Shown here piece after piece: positions 1 to 7,066 of a stretch of DNA of 45,976 nt (within the stretch, counting starts at the first letter, position 1; each line of letters begins with the position of its first letter). The DNA comes from Candidatus Nanopelagicaceae bacterium. Lineage in GTDB: Bacteria; Actinomycetota; Actinomycetes; Nanopelagicales; Nanopelagicaceae. A program made the translations under genes and the position numbers. The stretch is from contig CANGLK010000008.1 of assembly GCA_947454735.1 (NCBI GenBank), positions 1-45,976 of the forward strand, written 5' to 3'. Below the pieces are notes generated by a model, which was not told the origin of the DNA, ran no database searches, and was given only the letters and a program-made list of their open reading frames with translations.

Positions 1-6
1 AACGTC

Positions 7-1170
7 TTAGTGCAGGGCTCGCGCTACTCGATCAATCGCCTCTGTAATGATTTCAGGCGAGGTAGCAAAGTTAAGACGTACATAATCTGAGAACTTCTCA
101 CCAAATCGGACACCTGGGACGAAGGCAACCTTTGCATGTTCGACAAGGTGGGCGGCGCAGTCTGTTCCGATCGAATAGGCGCTGAAATCAATCCAGGAGA
201 GATATGAGCAGTGCGGCATGTGGGTCTTCGCCTTCGGAAGTTTCTCTTCTACAAGCGAGGAAACGAGTTTGCGATTGAAATCTAACTGCACCATCAGCTG
301 ATCAAGCCATGGCTCGCCATCTTTAAATGCGCTGACCGTTGCGAAAGCTCCCAAGAGTGAGGCGCGATAGTGAGTTGCAGGAGCGATCGCATTGAGCCGC
401 TCATGCATGGCAGCGTTCTCGGTAACAATAATTGCGCACTTCAGGCCGGCAATATTCCAACCCTTACTCGCAGCTGTAACAGTGATTCCAACTTCACGAG
501 CTTTATCTCCTAATGAAAGGAATGGAGTAAAGGTCTGTTCGGCAAAGGTGAGTGGAGAGTGGATCTCATCGCTAATGATGATGACCTTGTTCTCATCAGC
601 AAGTTGCACCAGTCTCTCCAGCTCTGCCTTTGTATAGACGCGACCGAGTGGATTGTGTGGGTTACAGATCAGGTGAACCTTGATTCCTGATTTATATGCT
701 GCTTCGATTCCCGGCCAATCTAAGAGCCATGGTGAACCGTTGATCTCTTCATCAGATCGAGAAAGTGGTACATCAACAATTTCAAGATGTGTTTCATTAG
801 CCCAGGTAAAGAAATTTGGATAGACCGGTGAGTTGATCATGATCTTGTCGCCATATTGAGTGATCACTCGAAGGGTCTCTACGATTCCAACGCCAACATC
901 TGCTGCAATACGGATCTGTGTGGGATCGGGTTTCCAGCCAAATCGTCTCTCGGCAAATCCAGCGAAGGCCTCCCCCATCTCAGGGATTGCACCGAGATAG
1001 CCGAGATCTGAATTATCGACCATCTCTTTGAGTGCGCGACGAATCGGCTCTGCGACTGGGAAGTCCATCTCAGCAACAGGTAGCGGGAGTACATCGCTAG
1101 GGAATGCGCGCCACTTCTCGGATTTATGTTTTTGAAGTTCAGATAAAGGCACGAGGTGAAAATCGCTCAT
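7..1170 (-). CDS. PatB/MalY-type PLP aminotransferase (probable cystathionine beta-lyase)
   Basis: This is a fold-type I PLP enzyme of 387 residues. The PatB/MalY subgroup mostly acts as cystathionine beta-lyase or cysteine desulfhydrase, in methionine biosynthesis or sulfur recycling. Visible marks are the early SDVLPLPVAEMDFP motif, NPHNPLGRVY (substrate-side Asn), ISDEIHSPL (PLP-ring Asp) and ASKGWNIAGLK with the Schiff-base Lys. An upstream in-frame start would overlap the divergent glycosylase gene. The ATG at 1168-1170 (MSDFHLVPL) fits the family and leaves a 35-base divergent gap. A hexamer AATACT lies 7 bases before it, a weak leaderless promoter match. The exact substrate cannot be read from sequence. 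Confidence 0.85.
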   Translation of the reverse strand: MSDFHLVPLSELQKHKSEKWRAFPSDVLPLPVAEMDFPVAEPIRRALKEMVDNSDLGYLGAIPEMGEAFAGFAERRFGWKPDPTQIRIAADVGVGIVETLRVITQYGDKIMINSPVYPNFFTWANETHLEIVDVPLSRSDEEINGSPWLLDWPGIEAAYKSGIKVHLICNPHNPLGRVYTKAELERLVQLADENKVIIISDEIHSPLTFAEQTFTPFLSLGDKAREVGITVTAASKGWNIAGLKCAIIVTENAAMHERLNAIAPATHYRASLLGAFATVSAFKDGEPWLDQLMVQLDFNRKLVSSLVEEKLPKAKTHMPHCSYLSWIDFSAYSIGTDCAAHLVEHAKVAFVPGVRFGEKFSDYVRLNFATSPEIITEAIDRVARALH

Positions 1171-1205
1171 GAAGTGAAGTATTGCACTCCTGTCAATGAA
1201 ACTCC

Positions 1206-1847
1206 ATGATTGCCCCTGTGCCAATAACTCCGATTACCGAACGCCAGATGAAGAAAGTGATCTCTGAAATATCTTCTCGTGATAAGAAATTTGCACGAGT
1301 AATCGAGTCTCACCCCCTCTGCACAATCGGCCGCAATCCAAAGCCAGTCACTCACTTTGAATCATTAGTTGAATCGGTGATCTCGCAACAATTGGCAGTA
1401 AAGGCGGCTGACACCATATTTCTTCGTGTAAAGAATGCGGCAGGTGGTCGAATTACTCCTTCAAGAATCGCAACGCTCGATGAAGCAACGATGCGTGAGG
1501 CTGGCGTTTCAGGCGCAAAGCATCGGACTATTCAAGGGCTTGCGAGCGCCGCACTTGAGAAGCAGATAAATTTCAATAGATTGCATGAAGTCGAAAGCGA
1601 TGAGGAGATCTTCAATCAACTTACAGCCCTCTGGGGAATTGGACCTTGGACTGTAGATATGTTCATGATGCATCAATTGGGACGACTCAATATCTGGCCA
1701 ACTGGAGATCTTGGTGTCCGTCGAGGATGGGAGAAGATTTACTCGTTGAGCGAAGAAATTTCTCCGAAGGAGCTGGAGATAAAGGGTGAGAAGTTTCGTC
1801 CCTACCGTAGCGTTGTAGCTTGGTATTGCTGGCGAGCTTGGGGCTAA
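1206..1847 (+). CDS. DNA-3-methyladenine glycosylase, AlkA/HhH-GPD family
   Basis: This base-excision repair glycosylase (213 residues) removes alkylated purines. The helix-hairpin-helix is LWGIGPWTVDMFMM at residues 142-155, and the catalytic Asp is D168 in WPTGDLGVRRG, the standard HhH-GPD arrangement. It lacks the N-terminal AlkA subdomain of the E. coli enzyme, as many short bacterial homologues do. The start could also be Met15 at 1248, and neither start has a clear Shine-Dalgarno. The stop codon overlaps the convergent msrA stop by four bases (CTAA). Confidence 0.85.
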   Translation: MIAPVPITPITERQMKKVISEISSRDKKFARVIESHPLCTIGRNPKPVTHFESLVESVISQQLAVKAADTIFLRVKNAAGGRITPSRIATLDEATMREAGVSGAKHRTIQGLASAALEKQINFNRLHEVESDEEIFNQLTALWGIGPWTVDMFMMHQLGRLNIWPTGDLGVRRGWEKIYSLSEEISPKELEIKGEKFRPYRSVVAWYCWRAWG

Positions 1848-2371
1848 CTCTGAGGGAATCTCACCCCTGTACTTGAATGACAGTCGTAACCATTTGGATT
1901 CTTCTCTAGATAACGCTGGTGATATTCCTCGGCGGGATAGAAGACCACACCCTCTGCACTAAGGATTTCTGTACAGATTGCACCGATGCCTTCACTGTCG
2001 AGTGCGCTCTGATAAGCATCTCGCGTTGCATGTGCAACTTCACCTTGATTAGGAGTGGTGAAGTAGATAGAACTTCGATATTGGGTTCCGATATCTCCAC
2101 CTTGCTGATTGAGAGATGTCGGATCGTGCATCACCCAGAACTCTTCACAGAGGCGCGCATATGAAATCTCATTCTCGTTAAAAATCACTTCAACCATCTC
2201 AGCGTGAAGTGTCTTTCCGGTGCAGACTTCTTCATACGTTGGATTTGCTGTAATTCCACCCATGTAACCAACTCGCGTTGAAATTACACCTGGCATATTC
2301 CAGAATCGTCGCTCGGCTCCCCAGAAACAACCGGTGGCAAAGTAGGCAGTGGCAGATTTGATGTCGCTCAT
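1844..2371 (-). CDS. msrA: peptide-methionine (S)-S-oxide reductase MsrA
   Basis: MsrA reduces methionine-S-sulfoxide in proteins in the cytosol, using thioredoxin or a similar donor. The 175-residue protein carries the signature GCFWGAE with catalytic C15, followed by GVISTRVGYMGG and the YRSSIYF region, all at family positions. The start ATG is preceded by TAGGTT at 8 bases and no Shine-Dalgarno. The gene is divergent from tRNA-Arg, only 22 bases away. Its 3' end overlaps the convergent glycosylase by four bases. Confidence 0.95.
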   Translation of the reverse strand: MSDIKSATAYFATGCFWGAERRFWNMPGVISTRVGYMGGITANPTYEEVCTGKTLHAEMVEVIFNENEISYARLCEEFWVMHDPTSLNQQGGDIGTQYRSSIYFTTPNQGEVAHATRDAYQSALDSEGIGAICTEILSAEGVVFYPAEEYHQRYLEKNPNGYDCHSSTGVRFPQS

Positions 2372-2379
2372 AGTCGGAT

Positions 2380-2385
2380 AACCTA
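2380..2385 (-). promoter_or_regulatory. predicted -10 element for leaderless msrA mRNA
   Basis: TAGGTT on the minus strand lies 8 bases before the msrA ATG with no Shine-Dalgarno between. It fits the actinobacterial TANNNT -10 motif, with a spacing slightly longer than the usual 6-7. Confidence 0.4.
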
Positions 2386-2393
2386 CTCTCTGC

Positions 2394-2465
2394 GCCCCCG
2401 TAGCTCAGGGGATAGAGCACTGCCCTCCGGAGGCAGGTGCACAGGTTCGAATCCTGTCGGGGGCA
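2394..2465 (+). tRNA. tRNA-Arg (anticodon CCG)
   Basis: This is a complete cloverleaf of 72 bases. The acceptor stem is GCCCCCG/CGGGGGC, the D stem GCTC/GAGC, the anticodon stem CTGCC/GGCAG with loop CTCCGGA (anticodon CCG, reads CGG), and the T arm ACAGG-TTCGAAT-CCTGT. The discriminator is A. CCA is not encoded, because CTT follows. Confidence 0.97.
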
Positions 2466-2481
2466 CTTGATTGTTCGGCGC

Positions 2482-2513
2482 GAGGTAAATCACCTCATAT
2501 CTCAATCTTTTTT
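2482..2513 (+). terminator. possible weak terminator after tRNA-Arg
   Basis: A 5-bp stem GAGGT (2482-2486)/ACCTC (2492-2496) is followed, after 11 bases, by a run of six T (2508-2513). The stem is short and the T run is distant, so this is only a candidate end for the tRNA transcript. Confidence 0.25.
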
Positions 2514-2577
2514 CCCGTACATCCTTGTTTAACTCCCCCACAACAGGGAGAATTGCCAACTCACACTTCGTGAGAAT

Positions 2578-2600
2578 TACCGTTTGCCGCTGTAAAGGAG
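2578..2600 (+). promoter_or_regulatory. whiB1 -10 candidate and Shine-Dalgarno
   Basis: TACCGT at 2578-2583 is a TANNNT-type -10 candidate. AAAGGAG at 2594-2600 sits 7 bases before the whiB1 ATG, so a leader of roughly 18 bases with a real Shine-Dalgarno is predicted. A hairpin-forming CTCAC/GTGAG repeat (2560-2574) lies just upstream of the -10. Confidence 0.45.
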
Positions 2601-2607
2601 CTTCCCC

Positions 2608-2877
2608 ATGGATTGGAGACATCAATCTGCCTGCCGTGACGAAGATCCTGAGCTCTTCTTCCCTGTAGGTAATACAGGACCTGCAATCACTCAGATCGAA
2701 GAGGCGAAGAAGGTCTGCAATCGATGCATCGTCAAGGATGCTTGCCTGGCATGGGCTCTCGAATCTGGCCAGGATGCCGGAGTCTGGGGTGGTCTCTCAG
2801 AAGATGAGCGCCGCGCCCTCAAGCGCCGTGCTGCACGTAACCGTGCCCGTCTCATGGATAACGGTCTTACCAACTAA
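2608..2877 (+). CDS. whiB1: WhiB1-type iron-sulfur transcription factor
   Basis: WhiB1 is a small [4Fe-4S] regulator that binds the primary sigma factor and responds to nitric oxide in mycobacteria. The 89-residue protein has the four cluster cysteines (C9, C37, C40, C46), the GVWGG turn and a basic C-terminal tail (RRALKRRAARNRAR). The opening MDWRH.ACRDEDPELFFPVGN is close to the mycobacterial WhiB1 sequence I remember. It lies tail-to-tail with pdtaS, as whiB1 (Rv3219) and pdtaS (Rv3220c) do in Mycobacterium tuberculosis. A strong Shine-Dalgarno precedes it, unlike most transcription-unit heads here. Confidence 0.93.
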   Translation: MDWRHQSACRDEDPELFFPVGNTGPAITQIEEAKKVCNRCIVKDACLAWALESGQDAGVWGGLSEDERRALKRRAARNRARLMDNGLTN

Positions 2878-2887
2878 ATTCTCGGTT

Positions 2888-4360
2888 TTAATGAATCGGA
2901 AATTTTAGAACTGCTCGCGTCTCTTCCTGATTGGATTCAAGTACCAAAGTTCCGCGCAACTCATTCTCCGTCAATGTGCGAACAATTTGAAGTCCAAGGT
3001 TAGATGATGTTGCAAGGCTAAAGCCTTCAGGTAATCCCACTCCATCATCGGAAATCATGACTGTAACAGATTTATCTCTACGTTCGATTGTAATGTCGAG
3101 CTTACTTCCTTCACTTTCAAGCCCATGCTCAAGCGCATTGTAAATTAGTTCAGTAATGACCAAAGCTAGCGGTGTTGCAATGCGCGATTCGAGAGCACCG
3201 AGAGATCCCGCACGCGAGATCTTGAGTTCGCTCATACGTGGCGTTAGTTCAAGAGCATGATTAACCAATCGATCCAAGACATCGTCAAATGCAACAGATG
3301 AATCCGAGCTACTTGAAAGTGTTTCGTGCACAAGGGCAATCGATGCAATACGTCGAACAGCTTCGTTGAGAGCTTGGCTTGCCCCTGGATCATCAATACG
3401 ACGAGCTTGTAGTCGCAAGAGTGCAGATACCGTTTGAAGATTATTCTTTACGCGGTGGTGAATCTCGCGAATAGTTGCATCTTTGGTAACGAGTTCACGC
3501 TCACGACGTCGCAGCTCGGTCACATTGTTGAGCAAGACAATTGCCCCAATGCGATCTTGTCCCGCGATAATCGGCAATACGATCAGATCAATTACACCGC
3601 CGACATTCTCAACTTCTACGCGACGAAGTGAACGCCCACTCAAGCTAGTTATTAGCGCCTCTTCACGTGCATCTGACTTCTCGCGCGAAACTGTCTCTGC
3701 GATCTCACCTAACGAATAACCTTCAAGTTCGTTGGTCCAACCCATTCGGCTAAATGCTGATCGCGCATTAGGGCTGGCGTAACTCACAGTTCCGTTGACA
3801 TCTATGCGAACCAAACCATCACCGACGCGAGGAGTTGGATCAAAGAGGGTTCCCGCATTGCGATAGGGAAAGTTTCCCTCCGCAACCATTCTGTATAGCT
3901 CATGTGCAATCTCTCGATAATTGAGTTCGAGTCGAGATGGCTGGCGCATCAACTCTGAGTTGCGGTGGCGAGAGATAACTGCGATTACCTTCTCCCCCAT
4001 GATGACGGGAATGGTTTCTTCCTTAACCATCACATCGCCCAACATCTGTGGCTCTGTATTTCGAACAATCTCTCCATCGGATAAAGCTTGATCAATATAG
4101 AAGCGATCTCCCCACGCGATCTCATCTCCGATGACATCATTTGCAAAGACCGTTGCAGCAGTTGTAGGGCGAATATGTGCAACTGCTATGTAACCGGTTG
4201 GCCAACTCGCGTCATCTCTTCGAAGTGGAATCCAGAGAATGAGGTCGGCAAATGAAAGATCTGAAAGCAATTGCCAGTCAGCTACGAGCTCGCGAAGTTT
4301 GTGAATCTCCTCCGCCGAGGAAGGCGTTCTACCTTCAACATACTCTTCAATCGAAGCCAT
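2888..4360 (-). CDS. pdtaS: PdtaS-type sensor histidine kinase
   Basis: This is a soluble histidine kinase of the HisKA_2/HWE-like class (490 residues). PdtaS phosphorylates the antiterminator PdtaR, which is not in this window. Domain order is a GAF-like sensor with the marker WQLLSDLSFADL (about residues 25-150), PAS (about 180-285), the dimerisation/phosphoacceptor segment REIHHRVKNNLQTVSALLRL with tandem His at 301-302, and an HATPase domain with N-box ELIYNALEHG and G-box DDGVGLP. The His position nearly equals that of mycobacterial PdtaS. There is no membrane segment. I chose ATG 4360 over an upstream in-frame start because it sits 5 bases after the DUF6912 stop and avoids overlap, which implies co-translation. 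Confidence 0.93.
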   Translation of the reverse strand: MASIEEYVEGRTPSSAEEIHKLRELVADWQLLSDLSFADLILWIPLRRDDASWPTGYIAVAHIRPTTAATVFANDVIGDEIAWGDRFYIDQALSDGEIVRNTEPQMLGDVMVKEETIPVIMGEKVIAVISRHRNSELMRQPSRLELNYREIAHELYRMVAEGNFPYRNAGTLFDPTPRVGDGLVRIDVNGTVSYASPNARSAFSRMGWTNELEGYSLGEIAETVSREKSDAREEALITSLSGRSLRRVEVENVGGVIDLIVLPIIAGQDRIGAIVLLNNVTELRRRERELVTKDATIREIHHRVKNNLQTVSALLRLQARRIDDPGASQALNEAVRRIASIALVHETLSSSSDSSVAFDDVLDRLVNHALELTPRMSELKISRAGSLGALESRIATPLALVITELIYNALEHGLESEGSKLDITIERRDKSVTVMISDDGVGLPEGFSLATSSNLGLQIVRTLTENELRGTLVLESNQEETRAVLKFPIH

Positions 4361-4365
4361 GGTGG

Positions 4366-4758
4366 TTACCGATTCAACCAATCCCCAACGCTGAGCTGCG
4401 CCTCTTGTGGAGCAAACCATGTGAGGTCATCTGCATCTTCTCCCACGAGGAAAAGAGCTTCAACAGAGTTCCACTGAAGTGGCATAACGACTTCTGCACT
4501 GATCTCATCAAAGGCGCCAAGAATCTCTTCAGGAACCTCAAGGGCAATTACAAGTGCGGCGCCGGATTGGTCATCTAAGAACTCAATTGCATCTTCTGCG
4601 GCAAGGAGTGAGAGGGAGTATTCAATCTCTTCCTCATCCATCTCGGGATGGGTTCCGCTGTAAATAGGCGTTGGTGCATACACCTCTGAAATGTCGATTG
4701 TTCCGCTCTGGAGAAACTCTTGGAGTTCATCGGCAGTCGTACCAAAGTAAACGCGCAT
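4366..4758 (-). CDS. DUF6912 family protein
   Basis: This is a small acidic cytosolic protein of 130 residues starting MRVYFGTT, matching my memory of an uncharacterised actinobacterial family (DUF6912). No catalytic motif, signal peptide or membrane segment is visible. It lies between the CpaE-like ATPase (32-base gap) and pdtaS (5-base gap), so it is probably co-transcribed with both. Function is unknown. The position suggests a link to the kinase or the ATPase, but nothing in the sequence shows which. Confidence 0.75.
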   Translation of the reverse strand: MRVYFGTTADELQEFLQSGTIDISEVYAPTPIYSGTHPEMDEEEIEYSLSLLAAEDAIEFLDDQSGAALVIALEVPEEILGAFDEISAEVVMPLQWNSVEALFLVGEDADDLTWFAPQEAQLSVGDWLNR

Positions 4759-4790
4759 GTAGAAAGAATATCGTTATTACCCACCTGCGA

Positions 4791-5819
4791 TTACTCTTGA
4801 AAATGCCCTTCCTTTACAAATTGGGTAATCTCGCGATTAATTGCGCTCCGAGGAGCGCACCTCTGGAGGGTAGATCCTCGTTCCAATGCGGCTCTTGCCG
4901 CCTTATGATCGTGAGAGATTGTTACGACGTTGGTGGAGAAGGTCTCAGAAGTATTGGTTTCCAGCTCGATTCGATCTCGACGGCTCATTGCTAAATCTAA
5001 AGTGATTGCTATATCGATCTTGAGCGCCGAAGCAATATCCCTCAAGCTCGTCACCGCTCGCCCCGCTCTTTCAATACTCCTTTGAAAGTTTCTAGTAGTG
5101 AGAACGATTTGACCTTGAGAATGAAGTATCCATTGAAAAATTCGATCACCGATTCGAGCACCCATCATCGTTAGGTTGTTTGAAGGCCCGAGATCAATGA
5201 CGATGAAATCAAATTTCTCCGCAATTGCTGCCAAATGGAGAAGTTGGGTCACTTCCGAGATTTCAAGGAGAGATAGATTAGGAGTAAATTCTCTTGCCTG
5301 GCTTCGGATATCGTGGATTTCAAAGTGCTCTGCGATTGCCGGTGAGATTACATTCGCATCAACGAGCAAAACCTTCTTGCCTACAATAGAGATTTGATCT
5401 GCCGCGTTGAGTGCAAGTGTTGTTGTGCCGACTCCCCCCTGCGTAGAAGCAAATGCGATCACCTTTGATTGGGTCGCAGGAATTAGAATTTTCGCTGACG
5501 AGGCTTCTCTACTGTGGTTTCTTAATAGTTCGCCTAATTCAAAATCACTCTGTGGCGCTGTAACGCCTTCCTTTCCAAGGGGGTGGGTACGTCCACGCAG
5601 AAGAATCGTGCCTTCGAAATTGACCTTTTCAACGGATACAAAGTCATCCGAAAGGAGGAGCACGGCGCCGTTGAATCGCTCCAGATTTTCAGCGAGAAGA
5701 TCTGGAGACGTTGCGCGGTAAACCACTTTCCAGCCTGAGCGAATAAGTGATGCAGCGATCGCCCCCTCTTGCTCCATATCCTTGATTGCAGTTATTGCGA
5801 GCAATTCATCTTTAGCCAC
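4791..5819 (-). CDS. CpaE/TadZ-like ParA-superfamily ATPase with degenerate P-loop
   Basis: This protein has a receiver-like N-terminal region (about 1-110) and a SIMIBI/MinD-type domain (about 115-342). The family (CpaE, TadZ, Ssd) localises pilus or septum machinery at the inner membrane. The P-loop reads STQGGVGTTTLALN, so the ParA signature Lys is Q and the Walker A Lys is T. Later blocks remain: LLVDANVISPAI, and FIVIDLGPSNN in place of Walker B/switch II. I chose GTG 5819 (342 residues, 8-base overlap with the SAF gene); a TTG at 5828 is also in frame. No pilus genes (CpaF/TadA, pilin) occur in the window. ATP hydrolysis is doubtful. Confidence 0.78.
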   Translation of the reverse strand: MAKDELLAITAIKDMEQEGAIAASLIRSGWKVVYRATSPDLLAENLERFNGAVLLLSDDFVSVEKVNFEGTILLRGRTHPLGKEGVTAPQSDFELGELLRNHSREASSAKILIPATQSKVIAFASTQGGVGTTTLALNAADQISIVGKKVLLVDANVISPAIAEHFEIHDIRSQAREFTPNLSLLEISEVTQLLHLAAIAEKFDFIVIDLGPSNNLTMMGARIGDRIFQWILHSQGQIVLTTRNFQRSIERAGRAVTSLRDIASALKIDIAITLDLAMSRRDRIELETNTSETFSTNVVTISHDHKAARAALERGSTLQRCAPRSAINREITQFVKEGHFQE

Positions 5820-6414
5820 GACTTGCAACCACTACTAATCGACCGCTCGAGGTGGCGGCAAGAATCGCAGGAACATCATCTCTGTGAACCGTGATCGTCA
5901 GGGCGAGATCACCGCCAAAGTTTGCACCTTTCTGAGAAATTTCTTTTATGAAGACTCCACTCATTACTCGCAATGGCTCAGGAACAACCTCTCCATTGCG
6001 AGCATCAAATACTTGATAGAGCGAGACTATCTCTCCCACATAGCTCGTGGCTGGCAAGTCAGCAGCCCTGACTGCAATTGAAAGGCTCTCCGTATCCAGC
6101 TCTTCACCGCTCTTGCTGAGATCTGCGACGTTAAGGAGTGATCCAGCCGAAAGGTTCCTCACAGTGATGGAACCGATGGGATTAATCGATGAAGAGAGAT
6201 AACCCTGCGCTCCTCGTCCAAGGGTGACCTTTACAAGCGAGATATCAGATGAGGCAATCTGAACCCCTCGAGGTAATGGGTGCTTTAGAACCCAAAATTT
6301 ATCTCCTGTTGAAGAGATATATGCAATCAGCAGTGAGGCGATGATTGATGTGAGGAAGAGCGCGCCTGCAACGAGAAGGCGCGAGTGTGATTTCTTTTCG
6401 ACGTGTGAATTCAT
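5812..6414 (-). CDS. SAF-domain (CpaB/RcpC-like) membrane-anchored protein
   Basis: This 200-residue protein has a short basic N-terminus, one membrane segment (about residues 12-32, LVAGALFLTSIIASLLIAYI) and an outside SAF domain with FWVLKHPLPRGVQIASSDI and ITVRNLSAGSLLNVADL. CpaB-type SAF proteins normally help Flp/Tad pilus assembly, but stand-alone SAF plus CpaE-like pairs occur in actinobacteria. ATG 6414 is chosen because TACCGT lies exactly 6 bases upstream, the leaderless layout seen across the window. An in-frame TTG at 6447 with a GGAG upstream is the alternative. It heads the operon SAF, CpaE-like, DUF6912, pdtaS. Confidence 0.78.
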   Translation of the reverse strand: MNSHVEKKSHSRLLVAGALFLTSIIASLLIAYISSTGDKFWVLKHPLPRGVQIASSDISLVKVTLGRGAQGYLSSSINPIGSITVRNLSAGSLLNVADLSKSGEELDTESLSIAVRAADLPATSYVGEIVSLYQVFDARNGEVVPEPLRVMSGVFIKEISQKGANFGGDLALTITVHRDDVPAILAATSSGRLVVVASRG

Positions 6415-6420
6415 AGCGGC

Positions 6421-6426
6421 ACGGTA
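6421..6426 (-). promoter_or_regulatory. predicted -10 element for leaderless SAF-gene mRNA
   Basis: TACCGT lies 6 bases before ATG 6414, with no Shine-Dalgarno. It supports the ATG over the upstream TTG as the start. Confidence 0.5.
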
Positions 6427-6535
6427 ACGAGCGCGAAAGATGCACAATGCAGTTCTCCACAGTCATACCAATGGATGAGGAAAGTTCATTCATAGCTCGG
6501 ATGTCGACCCCAGTAATTTCAGCAAATCTTCCGCC

Positions 6536-7042
6536 ATGTCAATCATGGAAGAGAAGCGAAGCCTTCACCTTATTTCAAGCAATACACCTCAAGAGCTTTG
6601 GGGCCATCCCACTCTCGATCTCTTTGATCTCACAGTCGAGCAGCGAGCTCCACAAGAAGCGCTCCTCTATCGCTCTCCATCACTCTTCGGTGAACCTTTT
6701 GAAGATGATGATCGACCATTACCAACTTCTGCATCAGAGTTACCTGAGATTTCTCAATGGACGATGAGTTTTGCAATCAACCTTCTTGAGATCATTGCGG
6801 GGCGACGACAGCCATCGCAATTAGCTACCCGTTGCCACTATGTCATCTTCCGCCAATTGCTGCCGATGGTCGGCTGCGAGAAGGAGGTTGGACGGATACG
6901 CAAGATTCACCAGGATCAACCACTCGATGGAATATGTGAATCTGTGATTACGGTGCGCTTTGGCGAACGTCTGCGCGCACTAGTAATACGAACTGAGGGC
7001 GTTGATGGCCGATGGCTCTGCACGGCGCTGCGTTTGATGTGA
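6536..7042 (+). CDS. Rv3235-like family protein
   Basis: This is a 168-residue protein with a Pro/Asp-rich, poorly structured first half and a conserved C-terminal domain (about 78-168: FAINLLEIIAGRRQPSQL, then VRFGERLRALVIRTEGVDGRW). That pattern matches the actinobacterial Rv3235-like family, usually found beside secA. Its function is unknown. It converges on secA with two bases between stop codons, and an inverted repeat spans both 3' ends. Only a weak hexamer (AAATCT, 6 bases before ATG) is visible as promoter. Confidence 0.75.
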   Translation: MSIMEEKRSLHLISSNTPQELWGHPTLDLFDLTVEQRAPQEALLYRSPSLFGEPFEDDDRPLPTSASELPEISQWTMSFAINLLEIIAGRRQPSQLATRCHYVIFRQLLPMVGCEKEVGRIRKIHQDQPLDGICESVITVRFGERLRALVIRTEGVDGRWLCTALRLM

Positions 7043-7066
7043 AGTTAAGCGGCGCCGTGGCAGCGC
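7021..7066. terminator. possible bidirectional 3' structure between Rv3235-like gene and secA
   Basis: CACGGCGC (7021-7028) pairs with GCGCCGTG (7052-7059). Alternatively GCGCTGC (7025-7031) pairs with GCAGCGC (7060-7066). The two stems exclude each other and both span the convergent stop codons. There is no T run, so intrinsic termination is unproven. Confidence 0.35.

Noticed and set aside
2560-2574. CRP-type operator before whiB1
   Set aside because: The half-sites are TCAC...GTGA, the inverse order of the CRP consensus, with the wrong spacing.
6447-6767. Plus-strand open frame of 106 codons overlapping the Rv3235-like gene
   Set aside because: It lies in another frame of a gene with a recognisable conserved domain, and its translation shows no family pattern.
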